Assembly (NCBI GenBank): GCA_040878035.1
Contig: JBBDMX010000094.1
Location: 3,472-67,471 of the forward strand
Source of the DNA: JBBDMX01 sp040878035
GTDB lineage: Bacteria > Planctomycetota > Phycisphaerae > Phycisphaerales > Phycisphaeraceae
Length of the DNA stretch: 64,000 nt
Direction of reading: 5' to 3'
This document shows, piece after piece, positions 45,643-54,658 of this stretch (positions are counted from its first letter, which is position 1; each line of letters opens with the position of its first letter). A model generated the notes under the pieces. That model did no database searches and was not told the DNA's origin. It saw only the letters and a program-made list of their open reading frames with translations. A program made the position numbers and the translations under genes.

Positions 45643-48138
45643 TCAAGTGGCCTGATCGACCACCAGTTCGTCGGTGAAGATCCATACCTTGTTGGCGACG
45701 CCGTCGGGCTTCTGTTCGGCGGGTCCGTCGGCGGCCTTGGCCTTCTCATCCTTGATCGCATGCAGGCGAATGTAGCGGGCGCTGGTGCGCAGGTTGTCGG
45801 TCATGACCGTGCAGACGCCGATGCCGTTGCGATCCGCGACCAGCTTGGGTTCGACGCTCCCGGCGGCCCGGAAGTGCTCGCCATCGTCGGATACGGTGAA
45901 GTCCACGCGCTTGGGCAGCACCAGTCCGATGTGGCCCGAATGATAGAAGTCGGCGCCCAGGCGGCGCAGGTCGCGGGTGGCGCCTAAGTCGATGGTGGTT
46001 TCCAGGTTGCGCCCGACGTAGCAGGTCCACAGGTCCTCGAAATGCAAAGGCACGCGGCGGGCGCGCTCGCGCGCCACCTCATCGCTGGGCCAGTGGTTGC
46101 CCTTGAGCACATGGTCGGGCAGCATCTGGGGACGCAGCTTGTCCATGTGGCGGGCGATGCGGCTCTTGGCGGTAAAGTCCCAGAAGCTGGTGCCGCGCTG
46201 GTGCAGGAGAAGCATCGACGTGATCCAGGCCTGCGTCCAGCCCGTCTCGGTGCACCACACGCCCCAGCCCGCGTCGGCGGTGGATCCCCAATACTCCCAG
46301 CGCCCGTAATCAAAGCCGCGGAACCACCCCCCGTCCAGGCCGTCGTGCTTCTGCGACTTGATCTGGATGCGCACCAGGAAGTTGGCGAGTTTGTCGGTGG
46401 CTTCCTTGAGATAGGCGTCTCCGGTGGCGGCCGCCGCCTCGACCAGACTCAGGATGGCGAAGTTGCACGTGTAGAGCAGGTCGGCGACCGTCTCGCCATT
46501 GCTGTGGATCAGGGGTGCTTCGTTGGTGGCGAACTTCTCGTTGCTCGGCGGCGGTCCGAAGGTGCCTTGGCCCTCCGGCCCCAGTTCCTCGCGGATGGCG
46601 CCGCATTCGTCCTGGGCCGCCAGCATGTCCCGGGCCATGCGGTGCAGCCAGTCGCGGTGCTGCGGCGTGTCGTCCACGCGCACCAGCCAGGCCAGGGGCA
46701 GCAGCATGCGGGCGCGCTCCTGCTGCATGCCGTTGGTCCATTGCCACTTGCCGGGATAGGCCTCCATCATTCGCCCGATGCCCAGGCGCGTACGTTCGAG
46801 CAGCGGCTCAAAGTGCGTCTTGTCATATAGCCAGAGGAAGCACGCCAGGAGCCAGGACTCGAAGTGCGGAGAGAAGCGGGGATGTTCATTATGCCAGTAG
46901 TATTCCCAGCCGAGTTTGGACAGCAGCGGCTCCCAGAGGTTGTGGCCCTGGAGGCCACTGGGGCCGGAGGTGCGGAAGTTGGCCAGCAGGGCGCGCAGCA
47001 TCCGCTCATCCCAGCGGTCGTCATCCAGCGCGGCCGACGCCGCCATGGCGCCCAGGAGCGAGCGTGCGTTGTCGTCGCCGAAGAAGACTTCGCGGCTGCC
47101 CGAGGACCACTTCATAAGCCCGAACGCCGGGCTGGCCGGATCGGCGGAGCTGCCCCCGTGGAAGCCCGAGTATTCATAGACGCAGTCGAGCAGGTTGATG
47201 GCGTATTGACGGTGTTCCTCGCGGCCGTCGAGCCAGTGCCCCATGGCCAGCGCCATGGCGGACTCGCCGGTGCAATCGTTGCGCAAGGTCAGGCCATGCG
47301 GCTGCGTGCCGTCGTGCCGAATCGCGCTGACGAAGCATTCGGCAATGCCGTCGCGCCCGTCGCCATTGCGGCTTTCGCCTTCCTTCCATCCGGGATAGAG
47401 GAACATGCGGGCGCGTTCATACCAGTTGATGCCGCGGCGTGCCGCCTCCAGACGCGCGTCGGGCGCCAGCGCCTGCCGGCGATCGTAGGTGGGCCGCACC
47501 GTCGCTTGCCAGTCGGGCATGACCGGCGGCGCCTCGGGGCATAGCCAGCGCAGCACCATCTGCCAGATCTGTCGCCAGGACTCCTGCGGGCCGTAGCGCC
47601 CCGTGATGAACTGGCTCAGCCTGGTCGTGGCGACGAGCATGTTGGCCTGCGGCAACTCGAAGAGGATGGGATGCACATCCTGCTTAGGCAGGCCGTACAC
47701 GGCTGTCTCAAACCCGGCGACGCGCGCCACGACGATGTGCGGCTGCTCGGCGGCGGTGCGGACGTAGTGGCAGTCCTGCACCATGACGATGCTCATGGGC
47801 GGCAGGGCGTCGCCAAAGACAGCGGAGGTGATGACCTGGCGTTCACACCCGGTGTGCGCAACTTCGCCCACGGGCGTGCCGGGCAGCCAGTCGGGGAACT
47901 CGATGTAGAGGCGCAGGCGCTTCTCGTTGGCGAGGCGCACATGCTCGGCGGTCAGCGGCGTCCGCTGCGCCGGGTAGCCGTCGGCCAGCACCAGCACCGC
48001 CGACCCCTGGGGCGCCGCGATCAGCGCCGGAAGGATGCCGCCATGCCGCGAGAGCTCACCTTGAGGGGCCAGCAGACGATACAGGTCATTGTCAGGCTGG
48101 CAGCAGAACGATAAACCGGATCCGGAAGTGGACTTCAT
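45643..48138 (-). CDS. Putative (alpha/alpha)6-barrel glycosidase-like protein with discoidin-like tail
   Basis: No function can be named. The 831-residue protein has a beta-rich N-terminal domain (about 1-215, with LVATTRLSQFITGRYGPQESW), a helical central region (220-660) rich in WxxGF, WYERAR, NDCTGESAMALAMGHWL, GMQQERARML and WTQAWITSMLL, like the (alpha/alpha)6 barrel of many glycosidases, and a C-terminal F5/8-like domain (about 690-825, TIDLGATRDLRRLGADFYHSGHIGL). No signal peptide is seen. Candidate acids are D278-like residues in the DCTGES loop and E in CTETGW. It is downstream of a prepilin gene in the same direction. It may degrade a glycan. Confidence 0.6.
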   Translation of the reverse strand: MKSTSGSGLSFCCQPDNDLYRLLAPQGELSRHGGILPALIAAPQGSAVLVLADGYPAQRTPLTAEHVRLANEKRLRLYIEFPDWLPGTPVGEVAHTGCERQVITSAVFGDALPPMSIVMVQDCHYVRTAAEQPHIVVARVAGFETAVYGLPKQDVHPILFELPQANMLVATTRLSQFITGRYGPQESWRQIWQMVLRWLCPEAPPVMPDWQATVRPTYDRRQALAPDARLEAARRGINWYERARMFLYPGWKEGESRNGDGRDGIAECFVSAIRHDGTQPHGLTLRNDCTGESAMALAMGHWLDGREEHRQYAINLLDCVYEYSGFHGGSSADPASPAFGLMKWSSGSREVFFGDDNARSLLGAMAASAALDDDRWDERMLRALLANFRTSGPSGLQGHNLWEPLLSKLGWEYYWHNEHPRFSPHFESWLLACFLWLYDKTHFEPLLERTRLGIGRMMEAYPGKWQWTNGMQQERARMLLPLAWLVRVDDTPQHRDWLHRMARDMLAAQDECGAIREELGPEGQGTFGPPPSNEKFATNEAPLIHSNGETVADLLYTCNFAILSLVEAAAATGDAYLKEATDKLANFLVRIQIKSQKHDGLDGGWFRGFDYGRWEYWGSTADAGWGVWCTETGWTQAWITSMLLLHQRGTSFWDFTAKSRIARHMDKLRPQMLPDHVLKGNHWPSDEVARERARRVPLHFEDLWTCYVGRNLETTIDLGATRDLRRLGADFYHSGHIGLVLPKRVDFTVSDDGEHFRAAGSVEPKLVADRNGIGVCTVMTDNLRTSARYIRLHAIKDEKAKAADGPAEQKPDGVANKVWIFTDELVVDQAT

Positions 48139-48244
48139 GGTGTGTGGACCTTTAACAACTTGAAACTACAAAATCACGGAAGCAAAGCAGGCACATACTT
48201 CCCTCAAGTAAGACGGCCGACGCCGCTCTATACCGCCCCTGTGC

Positions 48245-49033
48245 TTACCACCAGACGCTCCAGTCTCCCATCCAACGCATCTCCATCTGGGAGAACGGCA
48301 CCCATCGGACATCACCACCAAGCCGGCCAATGTTTGTCCCCTCGGGCTGACCATTTGCATCGCGGTGCGCGATCGACCAGGCTCCGACCCACGAACCACC
48401 CGTACCGAAAGTTGTTTCGTTAATGTCAACCACCACGGGGAGATCAGGGCTATCATCCATGCGCCTCACGATCCATTGGCTGGTCAAGGCATTGAAAGCA
48501 TTGGTATGCAGGTTGTAACCGATGTAATAGTGAGTCTTGCTGGGATCGGTTCCCGCGACTTGTTCCCACCATTCCTTGGCCGTAAAGCCGTCGTAGGCGG
48601 TACCCGCCACAGCCGCCGTCAAATCCTGGGCGAACTGCGGGCAGAAGAACAGACCGATGCTCTTGCTGTACGGAAAAGTAGGAACACTCCCCACCATGGT
48701 CGGTTCAATGTTGAAATAGTTCGGGAGCAGTGACACCGCCATGGACTTTTGGAGATAGCCATCGACCGACGTATTGGCGCCGCCCGTGTTGGGCATGAGG
48801 CCCCTGTGATCTGCCGCATAGTTGAGAAAGCCGATCAAATGTGAGTGTTCGTTACTGGCGCACTGCGTTTTTCTTACCATGTCCTTGGCTCTGCCCAAGG
48901 CGGGCAGGAGCATCGCGATCAACAGCGCGATGATACTGATCACCACCAATAGCTCGACGAGCGTAAATCCCCGGGATTGACGCGGGGCCGCTGCGGGCAA
49001 CTTCATGGGCGAAAAGACTCGTATCGGCTTCAT
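48245..49033 (-). CDS. Prepilin-type N-terminal methylation-site protein
   Basis: A 262-residue protein with the type IV prepilin leader: RGFTLVELLVVISIIALLIAMLLPAL, cut after the G by prepilin peptidase. The body has TQCASNEHSHLIGFLNYAADHRGLMPN and a C-terminal DVRWVPFSQMEMRW. Planctomycetes have many such DUF1559-like or T2SS-type pseudopilins. The ATG at 49033 has AAAGGAG seven bases upstream. Earlier in-frame codons are dropped. It lies 106 bp upstream of the glycosidase-like gene. Such proteins often accompany glycan-use genes; their own job is unknown. Confidence 0.82.
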   Translation of the reverse strand: MKPIRVFSPMKLPAAAPRQSRGFTLVELLVVISIIALLIAMLLPALGRAKDMVRKTQCASNEHSHLIGFLNYAADHRGLMPNTGGANTSVDGYLQKSMAVSLLPNYFNIEPTMVGSVPTFPYSKSIGLFFCPQFAQDLTAAVAGTAYDGFTAKEWWEQVAGTDPSKTHYYIGYNLHTNAFNALTSQWIVRRMDDSPDLPVVVDINETTFGTGGSWVGAWSIAHRDANGQPEGTNIGRLGGDVRWVPFSQMEMRWMGDWSVWW

Positions 49034-49143
49034 CGTGGCACTCCTTTCAGAATCGCCCTCTCCCGCTCGAACCGTGTGCACCTATATCCATCTTGCGGCC
49101 GTGGCACTCCGTGGAGTCCAGAGCGTCCATGGCGTCACTCCCA

Positions 49144-49178
49144 GCATCCTGCGCCGCCAACCCCGCGGCGCAGGATGC
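49144..49178 (-). terminator. Perfect 14-bp hairpin after the PEP-CTERM gene at 49198
   Basis: GCATCCTGCGCCGC (49144-49157) and GCGGCGCAGGATGC (49165-49178) pair fully around a 7-base loop. It is 20 bp past the stop of the minus-strand gene. It resembles the hairpin at 49931-49976. No T-run follows. Confidence 0.6.
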
Positions 49179-49197
49179 CCGGGAAATCGCCGGATAA

Positions 49198-49878
49198 TCA
49201 CGCCCGCCGCCGGCGGCCCAGGACCATCGTGCCGACGCCGATGGCCAGCAGACCCAGCGATGCGGGCTCGGGGATGACACTGGCGCTGCCGAACAGATCA
49301 TATTCACGATAGATGAAGAAGTTGCCGTGATACGTAAACTGAAGGGCGTCCACGCCCGTGGCGATGAAGCCGGCTCCTGAGTCGTCAATGGTCACCCTCA
49401 CTTCCTGGCCCTGATTATCGGCGACACTCACAGTCGTGAGGGGGGTGAACAAGGCACTGTTGACCTGCCGATACGCCACGTCGTAGCCCTGCGCGACGAA
49501 TACGCCGGCTTCATATGCAGTGTAGGTCACAAGCGAGGTGATGTCATATCCCGCCGTATTGGTCGTGGTGTCCAGGAAGAACGTGGCCACATCGCCCTCC
49601 TGGGGGCTCAGGGAGCCGGTGGTGTCGCCTTGGTTGACGCCATACATTGCTCCGTCAGTGAGTTTGGAGACGGGGCCGCCACCCCAGGTGTCAGTCCCGA
49701 CAAAACTCGACGAAGCGAGTTGCTGGCCCTGGTTGAGCAGGTCGGTCGACGACACCGTGAAGCCAAACGAGTTTGCGGTTGCCGTGGTTGTCTGAACAGC
49801 CGCTTGGGCCTGACCAGCCACCAGGACCCACGTCGCGATCGCCACCATCATCGCCGCAGTGATACGAAAGCTGTTCAT
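49198..49878 (-). CDS. PEP-CTERM protein (first of tandem pair)
   Basis: A 226-residue exported protein with a signal peptide (MNSFRITAAMMVAIATWVLVAGQAQA/A), an unassigned beta-rich domain and a PEP-CTERM sorting tail: VIPEPASLGLLAIGVGTMVLGRRRRA. The PEP motif, hydrophobic helix and Arg cluster direct handling by exosortase. The start at 49878 is six bases after AAGGAG. An ATG at 49884 overlaps that ribosome site. It is a tandem paralogue of the next gene, with the shared motifs TTGSLxPxEG and NxAGYDITSxVTYTA. Its target is probably the cell envelope or extracellular matrix. Confidence 0.85.
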   Translation of the reverse strand: MNSFRITAAMMVAIATWVLVAGQAQAAVQTTTATANSFGFTVSSTDLLNQGQQLASSSFVGTDTWGGGPVSKLTDGAMYGVNQGDTTGSLSPQEGDVATFFLDTTTNTAGYDITSLVTYTAYEAGVFVAQGYDVAYRQVNSALFTPLTTVSVADNQGQEVRVTIDDSGAGFIATGVDALQFTYHGNFFIYREYDLFGSASVIPEPASLGLLAIGVGTMVLGRRRRA

Positions 49879-49930
49879 ACTCATCTCCTTCGGATTAGAA
49901 ATGGAATTGTCTACGTTCATGACTGCATCG

Positions 49931-49976
49931 CCCGGCATCCTGCGCCACGCCACGAGCTACGGCGCAGGACGCCGGG
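49931..49976 (-). terminator. Hairpin after the PEP-CTERM gene at 49994
   Basis: CCCGGCATCCTGCGCC (49931-49946) and GGCGCAGGACGCCGGG (49961-49976) pair with one mismatch, 18 bp past the stop. With the hairpin at 49144 it suggests that each paralogue carries its own transcript end, as expected if the whole unit was duplicated. Confidence 0.6.
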
Positions 49977-49993
49977 GAGAAATCACCCGGTGA

Positions 49994-50683
49994 TCACGCA
50001 CGCCGCCGGCGGCCCAGGAACATCGTGCCGACGCCGATCGCCAGCAGACCCAGGGATGCGGGCTCGGGAATGACGCTGGCGCTGCCGACGACATCAAACT
50101 CGCGATAGACCTGCTCGTTGAATGGCGCCACGTCATGAAACGTGAAGCGCAAAGCATCAACACCGGTGGCGAGAGGCAGCGCCAAGGTATCTGAGATCGT
50201 CACGCGAACTTCCTGGCCAGTGCCGTCGGCAACAGAGACGGAGGTAAGCGCCAAGAACGCGGCGCTGCCTACGACCGAATACTCCAAGTCATAGCTCTGT
50301 CCGACCCGCACACCCGCGCTCAGGGCGGTGTAGGTCACGATCGAGGTGATGTCGTATCCCGCGATGTTGGTGGACGTGTCGAGGTTGAAGATGGCCACGC
50401 TGCCCTCGGTGGGAGTCAATGAGCCGGTTGTATCACCATCGTTGACGACGTACATGATGCCATCATTGAGCCCGGCGACACCCGTGCCAAACGAGTCGGT
50501 GCCAGTGAAACTGGACGAACCGAACGTGGCCTGACTCTGGTCGATCAGGTCGGTCGCCGACACGGCAAAGGTGCCGCTGGTGCCCGTGGTCGTAGACACA
50601 TCAAGGGCCGCCTTGGCCGGGGCCGCCGTCAGGACCATTACGATGGCCGCCATCATCGCCGCGCTGATGCGAAAGCTGTTCAT
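49994..50683 (-). CDS. PEP-CTERM protein (second of tandem pair)
   Basis: A 229-residue paralogue of the neighbouring gene: signal MNSFRISAAMMAAIVMVLTAAPAKA/A, similar beta-rich domain (FGTGVAGLNDGIMYVVNDGDTTGSLTPTEG) and tail VIPEPASLGLLAIGVGTMFLGRRRRA. The start at 50683 has the same ribosome site (AAGGAG, six bases) and the same ATGAGTATGAAC context as the first copy. LacI-family gene 50901 lies upstream in the same direction, with 217 bp between. Confidence 0.85.
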   Translation of the reverse strand: MNSFRISAAMMAAIVMVLTAAPAKAALDVSTTTGTSGTFAVSATDLIDQSQATFGSSSFTGTDSFGTGVAGLNDGIMYVVNDGDTTGSLTPTEGSVAIFNLDTSTNIAGYDITSIVTYTALSAGVRVGQSYDLEYSVVGSAAFLALTSVSVADGTGQEVRVTISDTLALPLATGVDALRFTFHDVAPFNEQVYREFDVVGSASVIPEPASLGLLAIGVGTMFLGRRRRA

Positions 50684-50900
50684 ACTCATCTCCTTAAAGT
50701 GAAATGGATCGTTTGATCGGATACTTTACGTTTAGTCATCCCCCCGAAACCAAAGCCATGCAACACGAAAGAACTCTGCAAATACCATGCCGAACGCTTA
50801 AATGCTCTTGTGCTGCGTGTTCTGGCACCTCCTTGGGATTGCCGGAAACATGATGTCAGCCGCCACCAAAAGTCACAGCCTCGAACGGGCCGTCGGAAGT
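50684..50900. promoter_or_regulatory. Upstream region of the PEP-CTERM pair
   Basis: This 217-bp spacer after the LacI-type gene must hold a promoter for the tandem PEP-CTERM genes or connect them to it. AT-rich GATCGTTTGATCGGATACTTTACGTTTAG near 50705-50735 is the likeliest site. No convincing operator palindrome is seen. Confidence 0.35.
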
Positions 50901-51998
50901 CTAGGTTGATTGTCGCACCACCAGCTCCGGGGTAATGCGCACGGTGCGATCATCCGGGGGCAAGGGTCCCTGCGTGATCATGCGTTCCACCATCCTCACC
51001 ATGACCGACGCCGCCTCAAAGTAGTTGGGCCTGATGGTGCTCAGCGGCCGCTCGGTCCAGGGCGCGAACATATAGTCTGCGTACCCCATCACGGCCACGT
51101 CCCGGGGCACGGACAAGCCCTGGCGCAGCAGGCAGCGCACCAGCGTCGCGGCCCAGTAGTCGTCATGCGCCACGATCGCGTCGGCGTGCCGGCGATGCAC
51201 CAGGTCGGCCACGGCCTGTTCCGCCAGGACATCCAGGTAGTCGAAACTTGCCACCACGCCGCTGGAACCCAGGTTGGGGCACAGTGTTCGCCAGTCGCCC
51301 AGATGCACCAGGTCGGCGGGCAGGTTCAGTTCCTCAAGGGCTTCGACGTGGCCCGCCACGCGCTCGTGGTAGAAGTCCCAGGTCAGGTCGAGCATGGCCA
51401 GGCCGATGCGGCGCCGGCCGCGCTTGGCCAGGTGCTCGACCGACAGGCGCGCTCCGTAGCGGCGATCGGGAGCGACATAGGAGGCGCCGGGTACGCCGGG
51501 GTCTTCATAGAAGACGGTGTTGGGGTGGCGGGCCAGCAGCTCACGGCGATTGCCGGGCGACCAGCGATGCACGACGCACAGGACGCCATCGACGTGGCGG
51601 TGCGACAGCTCTTCGGTGTAGTAGTCGAACTGGTCCGGCTCGTGGGCGAGGCCGCCGATGGTGTTGCCGATGAGGGTATGGCAGCCAATTTTGACCGCCT
51701 CGATGTCGAGTTGCTGGACCAGCAGTCCGCGTTGGGGGTCGCCGGCGGAGGTGACCAGCAGGCCGAAGGTCTGCGTGCGTTTGCCGCGGAGTTGGCGGGC
51801 GGCGGGATTGGGGCGATACTGGAGCCGCAGGGCGGCGGCACGGATGCGCTTGGCGGTTTCTGCGCTGGCGCGGGAGTTGTTCCCCGGCCCGCCGTTGAGC
51901 ACCACGCCGGCCACCGGGACCGAGACGTTGGCGACCCGCGCCACATCGCGCAAGGTGGCCCGGTGGGGTGTTCTCAGTTTCGCGGCACGTTGCGGCAC
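50901..51998 (-). CDS. LacI-family transcriptional regulator
   Basis: A 365-residue repressor-type protein. The N-terminal helix-turn-helix (ATLRDVARVANVSVPVAGVVLNG, about 14-37) and hinge (IRAAALRLQYRPNPAARQLRGKRTQTFGLLV) precede a periplasmic-binding-protein-like sensor domain with DGVLCVV and FEAASVMVRMVERMI. The GTG at 51998 has GGGAG seven bases upstream. LacI proteins in such regions usually control nearby sugar-use genes. Here the PEP-CTERM, prepilin and glycosidase-like genes downstream are candidates. The inducer cannot be predicted. Confidence 0.9.
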   Translation of the reverse strand: MPQRAAKLRTPHRATLRDVARVANVSVPVAGVVLNGGPGNNSRASAETAKRIRAAALRLQYRPNPAARQLRGKRTQTFGLLVTSAGDPQRGLLVQQLDIEAVKIGCHTLIGNTIGGLAHEPDQFDYYTEELSHRHVDGVLCVVHRWSPGNRRELLARHPNTVFYEDPGVPGASYVAPDRRYGARLSVEHLAKRGRRRIGLAMLDLTWDFYHERVAGHVEALEELNLPADLVHLGDWRTLCPNLGSSGVVASFDYLDVLAEQAVADLVHRRHADAIVAHDDYWAATLVRCLLRQGLSVPRDVAVMGYADYMFAPWTERPLSTIRPNYFEAASVMVRMVERMITQGPLPPDDRTVRITPELVVRQST

Positions 51999-52138
51999 GT
52001 TCGGACTCCCATTTCCACGTGGCTGACTAGAGCGGCCTTTCCCGAGCGGGACGTCAAGAAGAAGTCGAGTGACTTTTCATTAAGTTACCCGCCTAAGTCG
52101 GCAAAGTCAAGAGAATTCTTTCCAGGGAAACCGGATTG

Positions 52139-52227
52139 AACCACCATGACACCAAGAACACCAAGAAGACCAAGAAAAATTGAATTCTTTCTGCCTTTTC
52201 TTGGTGTTCTTGGTGTCTTGGTGGTTA
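52139..52227. repeat. Dispersed ACCAAGAACACCAAGAA inverted repeat
   Basis: CCACCATGACACCAAGAACA (52141) and its continuation pair with CCTTTTCTTGGTGTTCTTGG and TGTCTTGGTGG (ending 52224), a stem of over 30 bp around an AT-rich loop (TTGAATTC). It lies between the LacI gene's start and the end of the prepilin-like gene. Confidence 0.75.
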
Positions 52228-52269
52228 ACCAAAGGCCACTCCAGCCCAAGCAATAAGAAACCCCAGCGC

Positions 52270-53145
52270 CTAATCCCCCGCCATGGCGTTCCACGGGCTA
52301 TTGCCGCCGTAGAGCGGCGGGGTGGAACTGCCGTTGATGGTCTTGCCCGGCGGCAACTCGACTCGCCAATGCCAGGTATTGAAGTTGGGACTATCCAATC
52401 CGGGTGGACAGCTCAGGTAGACCAAATGGCCATCGAGGGCGGCGTACTGCCCGCCGTCGCTATGCCACAAGGCGATGAAATTGCGGTTGACGCCGATGCT
52501 GCTCATTCGCCCGAAAAAACTGGAGTTCATGCCGAAAGGAACATTGAAATTCGGATACCCGTTGGCCGCGTTGACCCGGGAGTAGTGTGATTCAAACAAC
52601 AAGCCCGTGGCGAAGCGGCCCACGCCGTTGTACATCGTCAGGGGAATACTCTCGACGCGGGCGCCGCCAAAAAGGCGAACGCCCTGATAGTCGTACTTGC
52701 CGTTGCTGGCCAGGCCCGAGTCCAGCGGGGCCTGGCCGATGCCCGGACAGCGATAGAGCTTGGTGGTTTGATTGACGTATTGGAAAATGGTGCCGCCGGT
52801 GACGACCTTGTCCCAGTTCGTCAGGGCTTCGCCGTGATCGCCGTCGAGCCAGTCTCTCTGCCAGTTCTCCGTGCCCACTGCACCGTAGACGCCCGGCAGA
52901 TGGTCTTTGTGATCGGCGGTGAAGACCATGAACGCCATGTGCATTTGCCGCAATTGCGTGGCACAGACCGTTCGCCGGGCCAGCTCCTTGGCCTTGGCCA
53001 TCGACGGCAGCAGGATGGCGATCAACAGCGCGACGATGGCGATGACGACCAGCAGCTCCACCAGCGTAAATCCGCCGGCGCCACCGGCCCGCGCACGCAA
53101 CACGGTGCCCCTCCTGGTGACGACTTGGTGCTTGTGTTGGCCCAT
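52270..53145 (-). CDS. Prepilin-type N-terminal methylation-site protein
   Basis: A 291-residue pseudopilin-like protein with leader GAGGFTLVELLVVIAIVALLIAILLPSMAKAKELARRTVCATQLRQM. The globular part has ADHKDHLPGVYGAVG and ends with a proline-rich SSTPPLYGGNSPWNAMAGD. The ATG at 53145 has AAGGT six bases before it. It is 31 bp downstream of the zincin gene and probably read with it. Similar to the protein at 48245 only in the leader region. Function unknown. Confidence 0.82.
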   Translation of the reverse strand: MGQHKHQVVTRRGTVLRARAGGAGGFTLVELLVVIAIVALLIAILLPSMAKAKELARRTVCATQLRQMHMAFMVFTADHKDHLPGVYGAVGTENWQRDWLDGDHGEALTNWDKVVTGGTIFQYVNQTTKLYRCPGIGQAPLDSGLASNGKYDYQGVRLFGGARVESIPLTMYNGVGRFATGLLFESHYSRVNAANGYPNFNVPFGMNSSFFGRMSSIGVNRNFIALWHSDGGQYAALDGHLVYLSCPPGLDSPNFNTWHWRVELPPGKTINGSSTPPLYGGNSPWNAMAGD

Positions 53146-53176
53146 GATGCGACCTTCGTGGCTTGGTGCGTTGGTC

Positions 53177-54616
53177 CTAATCCGGTCGTAATGCACTGCG
53201 CAGTGCCTTGAACTTGACCACCGTCATATGTCCCTGGGCGTCGAGAATCCGCAACTGCCCGTCGCCGTCCCACATCGCCGGGTCGATGTCCTTGACCGGC
53301 AGCGTCAGTTGGAGGGGCGCCGGCTGGTCGCTGGGAATGGGTACAAAGTCTTTGGCCTTGCCCGGATGCTCGTAGCCGGCAAATCCCAGGCCATTGGCAT
53401 TGCGGATGATGATCTGCTGTTTATCCGCATCGAGCGTGGCGGTCGAGGGCTGGGGGGTGAACTCGGCAGGCTTGTCCAGGGCGAAATGGATCGTGGGCGC
53501 CAGCGCCGCGGCCGACTCGGGCGACCAACAGGCGACTTGATCGTCGCTGAAGAAGAGCGGTGTGTCCCGCCGCGCCGAGGGCGGTTCGACGAGCGTGAAA
53601 AAGCGGTTGTAGTGGTCAAAGCCGCGGGTCATGATGTCGCGGCCGTCCAGCGAATGCGGCAAGCCGAAGGCATGGCCCAACTCGTGCAGGGCGGCGCCCT
53701 GGGTGGTGGCGGTGTTGGCCCAGAATACATTGCGGCCGGCCGAGTCCGTGGCGTTGCGGTCGGCGTCGATCGGGGTGGCGTCCATGAACCCCGCCTGCGC
53801 CGCGGCCAAACTGTCGGGCCAGGTATACATGCACGACCCGCCGAATAACGCCATGCGGCCCGCGCCCTGGGCCGTGTAGGCCATGTTCTTGCGCGTATCG
53901 GTGTTGAACTTGCTGAAGGCGATGAGCATGAGGTTGACCGCCTTGCCATCGGGCGGATCAGGCGCCTGGCGCCGGGTCGTGGTCGCCACTTCATGGAACA
54001 GGCGCAGGCCGCCCTGGTAGAACTCCTGGGCCGGCTTGTCGCTCTTGACCACGTGGACGATGACCCGGCCTTGATCATCGGTTTCCAGGTTGAACGTTCG
54101 CCGGCCGTAGCCGTGCTCGTTCATCCACTCGGCGGTGAAGCACTGCATCAGCTTCAGTGCCGTATCGAACTTGCCGCGGTAGTCCTGCTTGTCGTCGGCC
54201 AGGGGCGACTGGTAGTCGGTGTTGCCGGTGTTGTCAGTGAAGAAGACGGCCCGCACTTTGTGGGGGTTGGTTTGCGGGACGTACTGGAGGCTAAAAGGCA
54301 ACCGTTGGGCGCCGGCGGTCAGCACCAGGCGATTGTCGCCGGGGCGCAACTCGACCAGGACCTTGAATCGCCCGTCGTGGGCCAGGCCGGTGATCGTGGT
54401 TGGCCTGGCGGCGTTGGCGGAGACAGTGACGGTGATCGTCGTGGCGGTCTTATCCGCCAGAGTGCCCTTGAGCAGCACCACCGGGTAGCGCAGGGTTTGG
54501 CCGCTCTGGAAGTTGGTGACCGCCAGCGATGACGCATCCTGGGCAGCCTTGGCACACTCCAAGGCTGCCGTCAACGCCACGGCCATGATTATTGCGACCA
54601 GGCAGACGTGCTTCAT
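53177..54616 (-). CDS. Exported zincin metallopeptidase (Metallopep-like)
   Basis: A 479-residue exported peptidase. A signal peptide (about 1-25) is followed by a beta-sandwich-like region (about 30-130) with LRYPVVLLKGTL and GDNRLVLTAGAQ, then a catalytic domain with H-E-L-G-H-A-F-G-L-P-H (about residue 330), the extended HExxHxxGxxH zinc site of metzincins. The arrangement with FFTDNTGNT and YGRRTFNLETD resembles the Metallopep family described from fungi (YIL108W group). A C-terminal beta domain (about 385-475) ends the protein. GTG and ATG alternatives exist; I use 54616. It lies 42 bp after a PEP-CTERM gene. Substrate unknown. Confidence 0.78.
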   Translation of the reverse strand: MKHVCLVAIIMAVALTAALECAKAAQDASSLAVTNFQSGQTLRYPVVLLKGTLADKTATTITVTVSANAARPTTITGLAHDGRFKVLVELRPGDNRLVLTAGAQRLPFSLQYVPQTNPHKVRAVFFTDNTGNTDYQSPLADDKQDYRGKFDTALKLMQCFTAEWMNEHGYGRRTFNLETDDQGRVIVHVVKSDKPAQEFYQGGLRLFHEVATTTRRQAPDPPDGKAVNLMLIAFSKFNTDTRKNMAYTAQGAGRMALFGGSCMYTWPDSLAAAQAGFMDATPIDADRNATDSAGRNVFWANTATTQGAALHELGHAFGLPHSLDGRDIMTRGFDHYNRFFTLVEPPSARRDTPLFFSDDQVACWSPESAAALAPTIHFALDKPAEFTPQPSTATLDADKQQIIIRNANGLGFAGYEHPGKAKDFVPIPSDQPAPLQLTLPVKDIDPAMWDGDGQLRILDAQGHMTVVKFKALRSALRPD

Positions 54617-54658
54617 CGTTTTCGTTTCCACATCAGCGGCGGCCGCACCAGATCAGTA

